NCBI GenBank assembly: GCA_022376465.1
Contig: JACDTU010000010.1
Span: 1,240,001-1,304,000 of the forward strand
DNA from: Cubamyces lactineus
Taxonomy: Eukaryota; Basidiomycota; Agaricomycetes; Polyporales; Polyporaceae
Length of the DNA: 64,000 bases
Direction: 5' to 3'
Positions 46,161-57,125 of the stretch are shown here, piece after piece. A model generated the notes under the pieces. That model saw nothing but the letters and a program-made list of their open reading frames with translations, had not been told where the DNA came from and made no database searches. Made by a program: the position numbers and the translations under genes. Numbering within the stretch: position 1 is the first letter of the stretch; each line of letters starts with the position of its first letter.

Positions 46161-49024
46161 ATGGCACCAGCACGCTCCTCCGCAAACCGCGCTCGCCGAG
46201 AACGAGAACACCAGGCTCAGCATGTCCCTCAACCACAGAATATATCCCCTCCCGTCGATGAGCAAAATCCCTCAGATGAGCTCTTCCTCGATCCCCTCAT
46301 GGGCACGCCCCTGGCAATCTACGTAGAGAAAGACGTCGATAATAGGGACGAGATTGTCGAACTTGTTGTGGTAAGTCATGCACCTACATGTGGCCTCGCG
46401 TGCGACGCGTTATTCCGCGTCATCATACAGGCCGGGGAACCTGTGCAGGGCCTCGGTTTGAACGGCGCGGCTTGTCGGATTATTGCACGCCGTGGTCTTG
46501 CAGCGTTCCACGCATGTCCACTGCGTGTCTCACACCGACCTTGTAGAAACATGGTGGTATCGTTTCCCCAAGCTACAGTGGCGTGTCATATATTCTAGGT
46601 GGGCATCTCGTTCATGCATGTGTCATGGCAGAACAAGAGCACTGGCGTGCTGACTACGATTCGTAGTCGACCCGCACAAGGAATCAGGGCAAAGCCTTTA
46701 TCGCCAGTATGCCGGTAAGAAGGGCAAGATCGTTCTCAGTGCGCAGTGGGTTCTGCGTTGTGTCGAGGCCCATGCCTTGCAGACGTACCACACCAACTTC
46801 GGAGGATGTAAAGTCACCGGAACCGAGAAGTACGTTGCGTCGACTATACCGTGTGTGGTTATCAGGCTCATTTGCATAATTAGAGTAGGACCAGTCACTC
46901 AATCCCCCTTGGTACATTCCGAAGTTGGAACATCAGCTCAACATGTCCCTACGTCTGCTGATCAGATGCAGCCAGAGCAAGTCATTCAGCAACAGCCACC
47001 TCAACAGCAGCCGTCCCAGCAGCTAAGTCAAGCACCTCAACAGCTTCCGCAACAACCCTTGCAGCCGCCTCCGTCTCAACAACAGCCGCCTCCTCATCCT
47101 CCACACGTCCCTCATGCACAACCTCCCCCGGCACAAGGACATGCGGTCCCGCCGCCAGCCGGTATGGCTATGCCGCATCCGGCGCATATGGTCGCACACC
47201 AAGGTCCTTTCCCGTATGCCGTCTACGGTGGCCCCATGGAAGTCGCTCCTCGAGCGATGCACCCGCCGACTTCCGGCCCACCTCAGACATGGCAAGCTGC
47301 AAACGGTATAGCGCCTTCTCAGACACATATCGCACCTCCGCCACCGCCTCCACCTCCTGGCCAACCCGATCATCCCATGATGGACCGCCACCCGGGATAC
47401 GGAGAAGACCAGCAAGCCTGGAACAACGCCTACCATCACATGCAGCCTCCACCGCCTGGCATGGTTCCGCCGCCTCCAGAGTACGCATACAGATATAGGG
47501 AAGATCAGGCCGGTTGGGTGCCGGACAGCTACTACCCTCAACACGTGAGTCAGCATGCGTTGCGCATATTGCATGCAGCCGTAGTAATGGGATGTTAGTA
47601 TGAGCAGCCGTACCCTGAACCGCAGGATCAGTATATGGAGGATGCGGCAGGGCCGTCTAATGCAAATGCAGATGCTCCCGCAGCGCCGGAACCGCCAGCA
47701 GAAAAGCCTCGTGGGCGACGCCGTACGAAAGCACAGGTAGGGGTTCGGTTTATCCACTAGAGAGATGTCGGTATTGATATATCCATAGCCTTTACCTGCG
47801 CCTCCTGCCTCGACGTTAGTCGCGAATCGACGAAACCCGCCTGCGCGATCTCCCACGCCCCCCACTCGAGTGATCAAGAGTACATACGGTGGCAATTTGT
47901 TCACTTCCGATGACATACTCTACCTCAAGCGCTACATCGACTATTGTCAGGAACAAGGCATGGTTCTCAGGTAAGTATGGATTCCGCCGTGTCTCTCTAG
48001 CATTTACTCAGGTGTCGTAGCTTGCGAGAGATATGCGAACGAATAGCAATAAAGGTATGCGCTTGATGTATAAGTTCGTTCGCTCGGCACGATTGGACTG
48101 ACATTTTGAACCACTGACAGGCTCCCCACCATACGTGCGTTTGCTGTTGACCCTGCGTAGTGCATCATCTAACATGTTTGCAGATTTTATTCATGGCGTC
48201 GCTATTGCAACAAACACAAGATTCGCCTTGGCGGGTATGCTATGGACCTGGGCGACGATGGGGATGACCAGGGCCCACCCATTGTCGAAGAGAACGAAGC
48301 GGGGCCAAGCGGTCAACAGAATGGCGGTCAGGAAGAGCTTCCGGCGCCGGTCGGCCACGGATCAGGGGCCATCGCTGAAGCATACCGGGCTGTCGCGGCC
48401 GACATCCATCGCACACGGTCCCCAACACCGCCTAGAGCGCTGTATCGAAGTACAACCGGCAAAGGTGTGGCGTTTACTGACGAGGACGTTGTCTTCCTGG
48501 TCCGTTTCCTCGAGTATCGCAGTCGACAACACGATGGCAAGTTAGACATGGTCACTTTTTGGAAAGAGGTGGCCGCGAAGGTACGTTTGAGACACAACCG
48601 CTCTGGGTGCGTTTCTGACATGATGCTATGTACCGGTCCAGGCCCCTCACCACTCACGTGCGTCCTGGATGAAGTTCTACAGACGACACAAGCACGAGCT
48701 ACATCATACACCTGGAGACGAGCCTCTACCTGCCCCGCCAGAGAAGAAAATGCGTTATAGTCGTCAGGACGATGTCTTGTTAGCCAAGTATTTTGTCAAC
48801 AAACCGGAGGGCACGTCCGACAAGATTTTCCAGACATTCGCGCGACAGGTATGACAAAGGCAATGAATGGTACCAATTGGAGCTCGTACTCATGGCCCGC
48901 GTAGCATCCATATCACCCATGGAAAGGTTGGCAAGAGCATTACCGGATACACAAAGTCAAGATCGACTATCTCATACAACGTCTTGCTGCTGGCGAGAAC
49001 ATTGACGAGGACAACGACGATTAG
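46161..49024 (+). CDS. RAP1: Rap1-like telomere protein: BRCT domain plus three Rap1-type Myb modules
   Basis: This is a probable shelterin-type telomere or chromatin protein. ATG 46161 begins MAPARSSANRARREREHQ; stop TAG is at 49022-49024. About ten exons join in phase. The BRCT domain is encoded by exons 1-3: DPLMGTPLAIYVEKDV, KHGGIVSPSYSGVSYIL from a 52-nt exon (46547-46598), then KIVLSAQWVLRCVEAH. A Gln/Pro-rich linker follows (46970-47520). Three Rap1-type Myb units come next. Unit 1 (47875-48235) has FTSDDILYLKRYIDYC and APHHTFYSWRRYCNKHKIRL. Unit 2 (48450-48700) has FTDEDVVFLVRFLEY and APHHSRASWMKFYRRHKHEL. Unit 3 (48745-48990) has YSRQDDVLLAKYFV and HPHHPWKGWQEHYRIHKVKI. The protein ends about 20 residues after unit 3, so the C-terminal RCT domain of yeast and human Rap1 seems absent. 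Intron 1 (about 180 bp) is unusually long here and could hide a further exon. Confidence 0.8.
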
Positions 49025-49713
49025 TTGGGGTTTCCATTTTACCATCCTCTTGCCCTGCATACGCTGCATGGGCCTTCTCGTGGCAGGCAGTCGTCATGTT
49101 CCTTAGGTCTCGTGCACGCCCTCACCAATGCATCGTCACTGTATTTTGGTGTCAGTTAAAATCTCTCCCGCAGCAACGTTGTCCAGGGGATGCGTGATTC
49201 CAGTCCCGGACGCGTCCTCTCACGGTCTACGGATGTGTGCTTGCAGATGACGACTGGTGCTATCTCTGCTCTCAAGGTTGTACCCCTGAGTACGTTACAT
49301 GCGAACGAACTCATCTCACGTCGTACGATTGAAGCCTACATCCTAGTGCGTAGAGTTCAAAACTTGCACGATCGGACGCTGACCGCGGCCCTTACATAGT
49401 CTGGTTCAGGCTTCTAGTTCGCGTGTACCTTCGTGAGTGGCGTCCTAGTGGGCACGCTTCGGCTTCCGCGCGGCCAAACTCCCCAGAGCAGTCAAAGAGA
49501 GTTCTCTTTCGTAGTCGTGGTGCCATGTTGAGCTCTAGCTCTCATGAGTAGAACTCGTTCAGCGTCCCGAACGGTCCGAACAATACAAGGTTCGAGCTCG
49601 CGGATGGCTTCTTAAAAAGACCTCACAGCTCAAGGGTTTCCCCCTCGCTTCGCCCACTTTTGGGCACCCACATTACAACCATCCACACCGAAGGCTCTAA
49701 ACCAGCGTTACCA
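49025..49713. other. Intergenic, upstream of the EthD cluster
   Basis: No coding region is seen. A CTTAAAAAG element at about 49611-49619, some 95-100 bp before the first EthD ATG, may serve as a TATA-like box. Confidence 0.45.
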
Positions 49714-50184
49714 ATGACGCCCCCTCGGCGATTCCGCCTCATGTTCTTCTTTGCTCCCAAGGAGGGCATGTCAGTGGAGGATTTCCGCGCTCACTGGTCC
49801 GAGACGCACGCGCCGCTGTTCCTCTCTGCCAAGATAGTGCGGACGAATCTCACCAAGTATGAACAGGTACGTGACTCTCGCGGCCTAATGCATCTCCTCG
49901 ACTCTACGAGGGCTCATCGTGGTCAGTTCTACGTCGATACCGATCCCGATGCGGCCGCAGCGCAAATTACTTCGGTTCTCAGCCAGAATGGCACAGAGAA
50001 CAGCTTTGCTCCGACTAAAGGCGGGGGAGTCGCGATCCTCGAGGCTGAAACGCCCGAGAAGATATTGGAAATTTTCAAAGACGAGGAGTTCCTGCGGGTT
50101 GTTGCCCCTGATCAGGAGAAGTTCATCGATAGAGGTAGCATGCGTGTCTTGTCTGGACAGTATGCTACAATCTATGAAGCTTAG
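49714..50184 (+). CDS. EthD-domain protein, copy 1 of 3
   Basis: This is a small dimeric alpha+beta-barrel (ferredoxin-like) protein of the EthD family; relatives include accessory or catalytic proteins of ether degradation and aromatic polyketide metabolism. Two exons (49714-49866, 49927-50184) give 136 residues. The first half (FRLMFFFAPKEGMSVEDFRA, HWSETHAPLF) carries the conserved HW...HAPLF motif. The single intron splits KYEQ from FYVDTD at exactly the same place as in the next two copies. The C-terminal half (VAILEAETPEKILEIFKDEE, FLRVVAPDQEKF) is the part best shared among the copies. Copy 1 is the most divergent. No signal peptide is present. Confidence 0.8.
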   Translation: MTPPRRFRLMFFFAPKEGMSVEDFRAHWSETHAPLFLSAKIVRTNLTKYEQVRDSRGLMHLLDSTRAHRGQFYVDTDPDAAAAQITSVLSQNGTENSFAPTKGGGVAILEAETPEKILEIFKDEEFLRVVAPDQEKFIDRGSMRVLSGQYATIYEA

Positions 50185-50919
50185 TCCGATTTGATTCTTT
50201 GAGCTGGTGAGTCTGCTGAATGAATCGAAATGTTGACTAGGAGGAACTTATCACCAGTCTCTACGTAGGACCTCAGTTGGCGAAGAAATAGCATACGTTG
50301 TACGAACAACGAATCTCAGAATCTTGGCCGATTCAGTATGCGGTGTCTCTTTCGCGATGTAGTGTATGCGCTACGTCGACATGTCTCCAGTCCGCAGGCC
50401 CTCACGGCCGATAACGCGACATGGCGCCTTGCCACAAGTAAGCCCCGATAAGAGGGAAATTCGCAGTTGGAGGCGATGTCCTGAAGATGGGGCCAGCTTC
50501 CCAGCCAGGAGCTAGCCCTTCGCGGTGAGCGGAGGCCGTTCGTGAACATGTGCAGAGCTTCGAACTTCCTGTGAGTAATTGGAACCTTATAGTCCACGTA
50601 TCCATGTGCTCATTTTGAGAGAAGACCGTCTCGCTTTCTCTAGTCTTGTCTATCTTCTCGTGTGCACGTTGGTGCACGTCTTCTGACCAGGATCTGACGA
50701 CATTATTGCAATGCCGTTCACTGGATTTGTCGACTCTTCTGGCGCGATTAACCATACAGTTTCCAATAGCGGGCTTGCTAGACTTTACGAGCACCAGTCT
50801 ATGGAGAAGGTTACACGCGGTCATTGGCGACTGTGACGTTGGTGATCTGCACAGTATAAAAGCGTGAAGGTTTGTGCGAGCTCCCCATCGCCCCCGCTTT
50901 CTCTCAATCGCTCTTGACC
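50185..50919. other. Intergenic between EthD copies 1 and 2
   Basis: Nothing coding is supported; a TATA box for copy 2 lies at the right end. Confidence 0.5.
50855..50860 (+). promoter_or_regulatory. TATA box of EthD copy 2
   Basis: TATAAA lies 60-65 bp upstream of the ATG at 50920. Confidence 0.6.
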
Positions 50920-51416
50920 ATGGCACCATCGCAACGATTCCGCATGGTTGTGTTGGTCACTCCGAAGGCGGGCGTATCTCAAGAAGAGTTCAGTGCTTAT
51001 TGGAAGGAGAAGCACGCTCCTCTCTTCCTCTCCATCGCTATCTCGAAGCGGAACCTCTTCAAGTATGAGCAGGTGCGTCCTCAACTCTACTGTCGCCCGC
51101 TGAGCACGCACGCCGACTGATGTGCCTGATGATGTACTAGTTTCATGTGGACCCCAAACTCACGACTCTCCTGGGTGCCAATTCAGGCTGGAGCGCGAGC
51201 GCGAGTGTCTTACCCAAGTTCGGAGGTGTAGCCGCCTTCGAAGCAGAGTCCGCCGAGAACATACTGGAGATCTTTCAAGACGAGGAGTATTTGCGAGTCG
51301 TCGCGCCCGACGAAGGAGTGTTTTGCGACCGAGCGGGCTTGTACATCTTGGCCGGGCATTTTGTGACGATCTACGAGGTTCAGCGCTCGGAAACAGTGGG
51401 TTTCACGGGTAAGTGA
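50920..51416 (+). CDS. EthD-domain protein, copy 2 of 3
   Basis: Two exons (50920-51072, 51141-51416) give 142 residues. It begins MAPSQRFRMVVLVTPKAGVS, carries AYWKEKHAPLFLSIAISKRN, then KYEQ spliced to FHVDPKLTTLLGANSGWS. It continues with FEAESAENILEIFQDEEYLR and VVAPDEGVFCDRAGLYILAG. Where copy 3 stops after GHYVTLFEA, this copy reads GHFVTIYEV and continues for 12 more residues (QRSETVGFTGK at the end). The ancestral stop has evidently been lost. Exon 1 is the same length (153 nt) in all three copies, showing a recent tandem duplication. Confidence 0.85.
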
Positions 51417-51973
51417 TAGACTTCGACGTCCGGTTGAGCTCCTAGGACGCACAGCCTGATTACTCTTCGAAGGTTGAACGACAGTTGGTTGCAATACAAG
51501 TCTGTATGAAAGTAGGGATATATGACCACTGGCTATGTCCCGGGGCTCCTACGAATGCGCGCCTGCGTACATTACATCACAGCAAACTCACTCCGCATTA
51601 AATAGTCAGTCGAACACCCGAGTTCCAACCTTGCCTGACCGCGGCTGGCCGGAGACTGCTGCTCAGTTCTGGATCAGGCTTTTGAAATAAGGCCGCTTGT
51701 TGGGCGCATGAATCAGCTTCTACGCAGTCGATGTTTCCGGAGCGGATCAAAGTAACAATACGTGAGGTCCTGTTCACCGGGATTACTCACCCTTCGGACA
51801 TGTATCCCCACAAGAGCGGTCGTAGATGGCCACTCGGCCACACTCGGTGGGTATGACTCCATCGGAGCCGAGCGCATAGTCATTGGCATGGTGGCTATCC
51901 GAATGAATACAGAACTGTATAAAGACTTGTGCATCTCCACCGCGGTAAGCCATCACTCTCTAATCTCCTCAAC
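51417..51973. other. Intergenic between EthD copies 2 and 3
   Basis: Nothing coding is supported; a TATA box for copy 3 lies at the right end. Confidence 0.5.
51918..51923 (+). promoter_or_regulatory. TATA box of EthD copy 3
   Basis: TATAAA lies 51-56 bp upstream of the ATG at 51974, nearly the spacing seen before copy 2. Confidence 0.6.
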
Positions 51974-52434
51974 ATGGCACCCTCACAACGTTTCCGCATG
52001 ACGATCTTGGCTACACCAAAGGAGGGTGTGCCCCAGGAGGAATTCAGTACATACTTGAAGGAGAAGCATGCGCCTCTTTTCTTGTCGATCGCGATATCGA
52101 AAAGGAATCTTCTCAAGTACGAGCAAGTACGTTCTCTCTTCAACAATTGGTTACCCAAAGTAGATACGAGCTGATTTGCCTGCTGCGCTAGTTTCACGTG
52201 GATTTCAAACTCACAACCGCCCTGAATGCCGGCGCTGAATGGCATGAGAGTGGGAGCGCTCAGCCCAAGTTTTGGGCGCTGGCGACTCTTGAAGCCGAGT
52301 CTCCCGAGAAGATACTGGAGATCTTCAAGGACGAGGAGTACCTGCGAGTGGTTGCACCGGACGAGAGCGTCGTCTGCGACCGAGCCGGCTCATATATTCT
52401 TGCGGGACATTATGTGACGCTCTTCGAGGCTTAG
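51974..52434 (+). CDS. EthD-domain protein, copy 3 of 3
   Basis: Two exons (51974-52126, 52192-52434) give 131 residues. It begins MAPSQRFRMTILATPKEGVP and shares KEKHAPLFLSIAISKRN with copy 2. The conserved Trp of the HW/YW position is Leu here (TYLKEKHAPLF), a change at the signature motif. The second exon has FHVDFKLTTALNAGAEWHES, LEAESPEKILEIFKDEEYLR, VVAPDESVVCDRAGSYILAG and ends HYVTLFEA. It is the closest relative of copy 2. Confidence 0.85.
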
Positions 52435-52570
52435 GGTCTACAAGTGACTTTACGAGTCACCGGTGAGCTTTCGACTTCCAAAAAAGCTGCTGGAGAGGCC
52501 TAACATTTTTCAGTTTTTGTAGAATTTCATCCGAAACGCCGGTCAGCAGTGGAATCCAATATCTCTCACG
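52435..52570. other. 3' flank of EthD copy 3
   Basis: Short interval without a gene. Confidence 0.4.
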
Positions 52571-53245
52571 AAACATTGTGATGACTTCCAGTCAAATTTC
52601 GAAACTACTGTATAAAACGAATGTGTGGCCAAAACCGCATGCGTCGTGGCTCTAGAGAATGTAAACGCACATGAATGAAGTATATCAGGGCCCTCAGCAC
52701 GATGTTGTTGCCACCAGGTCGAGCTTACGAAGACGACCGTAGTGCTCCAACATGATGGTGCTTCAGACGCCAGCTGCCTTCTTGGGATAAGCGTGCCAAG
52801 CACAGCCACCAGCTCTTCAGGGGTATCGGACTCGAGATGGATGAGGAGCGCGGCGACGGACGGCGGCGGACACGAATCGCTTCCCACAGTCAGACACGGA
52901 CACTTCACCTGTCAACCTAGTTATCCGTGGACGTGAAGGCACGCTTGCACGGGACACAATACCGGAGGGGATGAGCTTCACAGTAGTGCCTATGCAGGCG
53001 GAAGGCCGAGGCGAAAGCCTTGGGTATACGTGTACCGAATGGCGATGGCGAAGGCTTTCCGGTGAAACATAGCATGCAGCAGTGATGGATGCTACGGATA
53101 TAGTCGACGAGTCTGAAAGTCATTGTTGCAGATGCGACAATAACCGTGGTGCGGACTCTGGCCGAGATGCTCGAGGAGGCCTTTCCAGGACACAAAATGT
53201 TTCTCACACTTGGTACACTCATAGTAATCAAAGATGCTCAAATTG
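52571..53245 (-). pseudogene. Decayed C2H2 zinc-finger gene
   Basis: On the minus strand, pieces of an agaricomycete C2H2 zinc-finger protein lie in order but in different frames. They are YECTKCEKHFVSWKGLLEHL (about 53170-53230), GYCRICNNDFQT followed by a stop, HYCEAHPLRYCVPCKRAFTS (about 52920-52990) followed by a stop, and KCPCLTVGSDSC with VAALLIHLESDTPEEL (about 52800-52890). No start codon precedes the first block in frame, and the pieces cannot be joined without shifting frame. A short intron could repair one break, not all. It sits head-to-tail behind the TAP-like hydrolase gene. Confidence 0.55.
52771..52818. repeat. Dispersed 45-48 bp repeat, copy A
   Basis: This segment matches 56922-56966 at nearly every base, with a 3-bp gap and about one substitution. 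In copy A it lies in the zinc-finger relic and would encode EELVAVLGTLIPRRQL on the minus strand. Confidence 0.75.
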
Positions 53246-53271
53246 ATCCAGCGTTAAACACAAGCTTGTCG

Positions 53272-55648
53272 TCAGGGTATCAATGCGGCTAGTATTGCGC
53301 CCGTATTGATGCCGGTGAATATTTCGTAGTCGGCGTCTACCTCGCACATTGTGATATTGTCTCCAGGATGCTGCAGGATCTGCTGTCAGAATCGATGCGA
53401 CGCGGGGGCCTCGGCGAAAACGCACCTGTCCGTGTACGAAGTAAGCCGAGATAATCTCATCGAGGCACTGGGAGGGCTCCACGGTAGTATGCTTCACGAT
53501 ACAGACCACATTAGCACAAAGTGGCTGACTGAGGGGTGATAGATAGCTGAAGATCGACTCACCCCGAACCCATTAAGTAAGACGAGGGTGCCGCCTTCTC
53601 CTAAGAGCTCGACGAGCGCGCGCGCACCTGAGACGGGCGTTATGGGGTCATACTGAGATGGAGGGGCTATTGTGAGACGGAAGACGCGGCACTCCCATAC
53701 GCGCGAGGTGCTCACCGTGTTGCTAAGCACTAAGATCTTGTTGGCCAGCTTCTTGTCGAATGGGCCTTGGTATCTCTCCACAGCACGGACTGGCCAAAAC
53801 GGACAATATCCGAAAGGATTGGGCCAAACCGAGGAGACTACATAGCTGATTCAATCATGCAGTGTGAGCGAAGGGGGAACTAGCACTTACAAAGATGAGA
53901 AGCGGTGCGAGACGATGAGATGATGCCTCTGAAAACATCGCTCATAGTAGTCCCTCTGGGATCGACACTGTCGCCGCATTCGATCGCTTGTCCGCTGTAG
54001 GTGACCGCATCAAAGCTGGTACTTTGTCTCTTCTGTGAACTGGTCCCGCTATCAGGACGACTCGACTTTGGTATGTGCACACGAACAAACCTTCGGCGCT
54101 TCCCAGCGCCTGCATGAAGGCTTCCCGAGGTCTCCATGTCGACTGCGTTCACAGCTGCGGGATAGCTCACATTCGCGAATGTAGCCCATTCGTCGGGTGA
54201 GTACAAAATGGAGCCAAGCTGTGCTGCGCGGCAGGTAAGGTAAACCCAGGATGCTTGCGACGGAATTCATACTCACCGCGGACATCAGCGGAGGTTACTG
54301 GAACGGAGCTATTCTTGCGTGCAGCGCCGTGCGCCCGCTGCAAGAGCGCCTGTATATCGGCGTCAACCTCGACCGGGGTCTGTCCTTGAGTGGCGATTGA
54401 GCAGCCGTGCGGACCCGCGAGCGCACAGCCTGTAACGCATGCATCGTACACTCTGTCGGCATCCATAAGTTGCTTGGGCCAGAACTGAGAGAATACATTC
54501 AGCAAATCACAGGCGCCGGAGGTGGATGACAGGTCTAGATCTGTACTTACAGTCGTTGTCTCTTCGGTAGCAAGGAGAATGGGGTTCAGCACGCCGTCGA
54601 GTACGATTCGCCCAACTCTCTAAGAGAAAATCAGACGAGACCGTCCTAAACCTTGTGAGTCGTTACACCATGAACACACCTCAGGGAACACTGAGAAATT
54701 GCAATGTGAGCGACGAGCTGGCGCAAGAGGAGGGAAGGGAAGTGAGTACAAGGCAACTCACTATTGATGAACCATGCTCCGAAGACGGTTCCATATGACG
54801 TCGCAAAGAGATTAATTGGTGACTCCTGCCCGTCTAATGCGTCTGCCATGGCAACCATGTCTCGAACGGCGGCTGCGGTACCAACATACTTCAGATACTT
54901 CCCAGAGGGTTGCTGCAGGCATCGCTTTCCGAGCTCTTCGTACTTCTTCTGCATTATTGGAGCCTGAGATAGCAATGCGTTGATATCGTGCGGATCCGTG
55001 AAGTTTCCTGTCATCTCGATGCCAGTGAGCTCGATCGTCCCATTCCAGAACGTGTTGTACTCTTCAACGTTGGTAAAGCACACGATGTCTCCCGGACTTC
55101 ATTCCAAATGCAAGGTAAGGAAGGCGACAAAAAAGCTCACAGAGGTACATACATGGTAAGGGGTCCAACTCCGCGAGGGTCCCAGCCGACAAGGTCGTAG
55201 TGCCCGCCAGTAAGGCCTCGCACCATCGAGCCTAGTTGGTCCAGAGCGGCCAAACCGGATCCACCAGGACCTCCTAGTGTGATCATGAGCACGATTTATA
55301 ACGTGACATCTGTGATACGAATATACCAGGGTTGATGAAGAGCGTTCCGAATCGCTCCGTAGTCGCATTAGCTTTCGCAACGGCGATGCGTCCTGTGCCC
55401 GCAGATCTGTCGTGATAGTCTAAGGGAATATCGAAGAAGCTGCAGGAAATGGTAGGGTCCTCCACTATGGCTGGATCGCAGGGGCTCCAATGAAATGTTG
55501 GATGGATGCCTCGGTCCTAGAATGTAAGGTCAACCAATGATGTAAGGTGTGAACAGAGAGAATAGCTTACCATAGATGGCACATCTCCGGCGGTAGCAGC
55601 CTCGGCAAGACGACCCACTAGAAGAATTATCGAGATAGATACAAGCAT
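53272..55648 (-). CDS. Secreted alpha/beta-hydrolase, tripeptidyl-aminopeptidase-like (TAP-like)
   Basis: This is a probable secreted serine aminopeptidase of the AB_hydrolase_1 plus TAP_C type. ATG 55648 opens a signal peptide (MLVSISIILLVGRLAEAATA) and an intron follows within the first 30 residues. The mature part has PTISCSFFDIPLDYHD, GTLFINPG followed by a Gly-rich GGPGGSGLA-type segment, and YDLVGWDPRGVGPL. The nucleophile is ATSYGTVFGAWF (Ser in T-S-Y-G). The C-terminal domain gives the Asp (YDPITPVSGARALVEL) and the His (NGFG spliced to HTTVEPSQCLDEIISAYF). The protein ends CEVDADYEIFTGINTG and ILAALIP at a stop at 53272-53274. The elbow has Ala where G-x-S-x-G would have the first Gly. 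About nine introns occur. The triad is complete, so the gene looks functional. Confidence 0.83.
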
Positions 55649-57125
55649 GGGTATCCAACCGAGATGCAATGAGTGGCGAAGAAGTCGTTAAGAACGCCAT
55701 GAGCATCGGTCACTTTTAAGGGTATCCTCGTGTGGCACTCGGCAGGTGATACAGAGTAGAAACGCTCGTTCTCCAGTGAAGGTGCCTTACAGCTGTCAGG
55801 GGCAGTGCGTGTTGTAGGAGACGTTCGTACTGCGTAGCCGCAGTTGACTGCGCCACGGCCCCGAAGTTTGGTCTGTTCATAACGAGAAGTCGGGCGGTCC
55901 CAGTCCATCATCACATAAATATTGCAGCAGAGCCTCAATCTCAGAGGCCGCCTCATTAGAGTAACGTCTGGAAATGACGGGAGTCGTCGTGACATGAGTA
56001 CAACCACAAGACCGTAAATTGGATCATGGGCACGCTTTACCTTGATGAGTCGCACGGTGCGCTTGAAAGGGAAAAACAGCGCACAGTAGGCGGCCACGAT
56101 AGACCTCTTGAAGCTAAATAACTGAATGTCTGCACCATTGATCTATACGGAAGGAGTTGAACTAGACATTTGCACGAGGATCACGGCCGCGACGAAACTG
56201 TACGCGTACGTCGGGATTGGGGCAGTGCCAGGCGCCTGATTTTGAGACTCCGAACGTTTCCTATTAACCACGGTTTTTAGCGGAGTGTTAAATCCCAAAT
56301 ACTAATTTGATTCACGAAACTCCGGTAGAAGTGCAATTGAACCTGAACCGTTACTGTATCAAACGCTTTCCGGCGGGCTCTCGCGCACATTCACAGCGCA
56401 GACCTACTGACAGATGTGCGCAGCCTGTCGAATATTATGGCAGTGACTGCGTTTGGGACTGCGGCTCGGGTGCGTATGCGGGTGCGGATGGGTGAAGTCA
56501 GCCCCGGCAGTCACTATGAGTATACCCTCTAAGTGCAGTGAAGGTGTGCAAGCAGCAAGAGGTCCAACTTGAAGTTACGACACTGCAGTTATTCGCTTTC
56601 GTGACGAGTATACCCCTGTCCTCCCAATCGCCCAGACCATCTACGAGCTTTCCGCCACGAAGACGCATCGTGAATGAACGCAAATCGCCACTTGAGCACT
56701 CAAGAACGACGGGCATACAATCTAGAGAGCGCAACATCCTTCAATGGAAACCCAAAAGAATATACATGTGCACAAACACAAGGAGCCTATCCTTCACCGC
56801 CGCCGCCGCATAAATGCCCGTCATCCTGACTGGCTATGAACCGCCATCGGTGCCTTTGTGTCCGGAGTCGGGACCGCTGTCGTGACCACCTCGTATCTCT
56901 AGGACGTACTTAGGCTAGCTCCAGCTGCCTTCTTGGGATGAGCGTGCGCACAGCCACCAGCTCTTCGGCCCGTGATAGCGGGAATCGGATACCTCACAAA
57001 CCAGTGTCGGCTCTCCTTACTTGTACCGCGACCGCGTCGAAACTACGCGAGTGTCCGAGCAGCTCTACATCTTTGAAGGCTACATAGTGATACCATCGAT
57101 CATACGTCTAGCTTTCATCGGAGTC
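55649..57125. other. Intergenic 1.5 kb with one dispersed repeat
   Basis: No supported gene. A 156-codon minus-strand frame at 55627-56097 overlaps the hydrolase start and has no motifs. The second copy of the 45-bp repeat lies at 56922-56966. Confidence 0.45.
56922..56966. repeat. Dispersed 45-48 bp repeat, copy B
   Basis: This is the partner of 52771-52818, in the same orientation, 4.1 kb away and outside any gene. The flanks do not match, so it is a small fragment. It may be a remnant of a second zinc-finger gene copy. Confidence 0.75.

Noticed and set aside
47023..47916. 297-codon Arg/Cys-rich minus-strand frame
   Set aside because: Shadow of the Gln/Pro-rich linker of the Rap1-like gene.
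55627..56097. 156-codon minus-strand frame upstream of the TAP-like hydrolase
   Set aside because: Overlaps the hydrolase start codon and signal peptide in another frame; no motif.
56500..56737. Minus-strand MRLRGG sequence resembling the ubiquitin C-terminus
   Set aside because: Six-residue coincidence; the surrounding sequence has no ubiquitin fold features.
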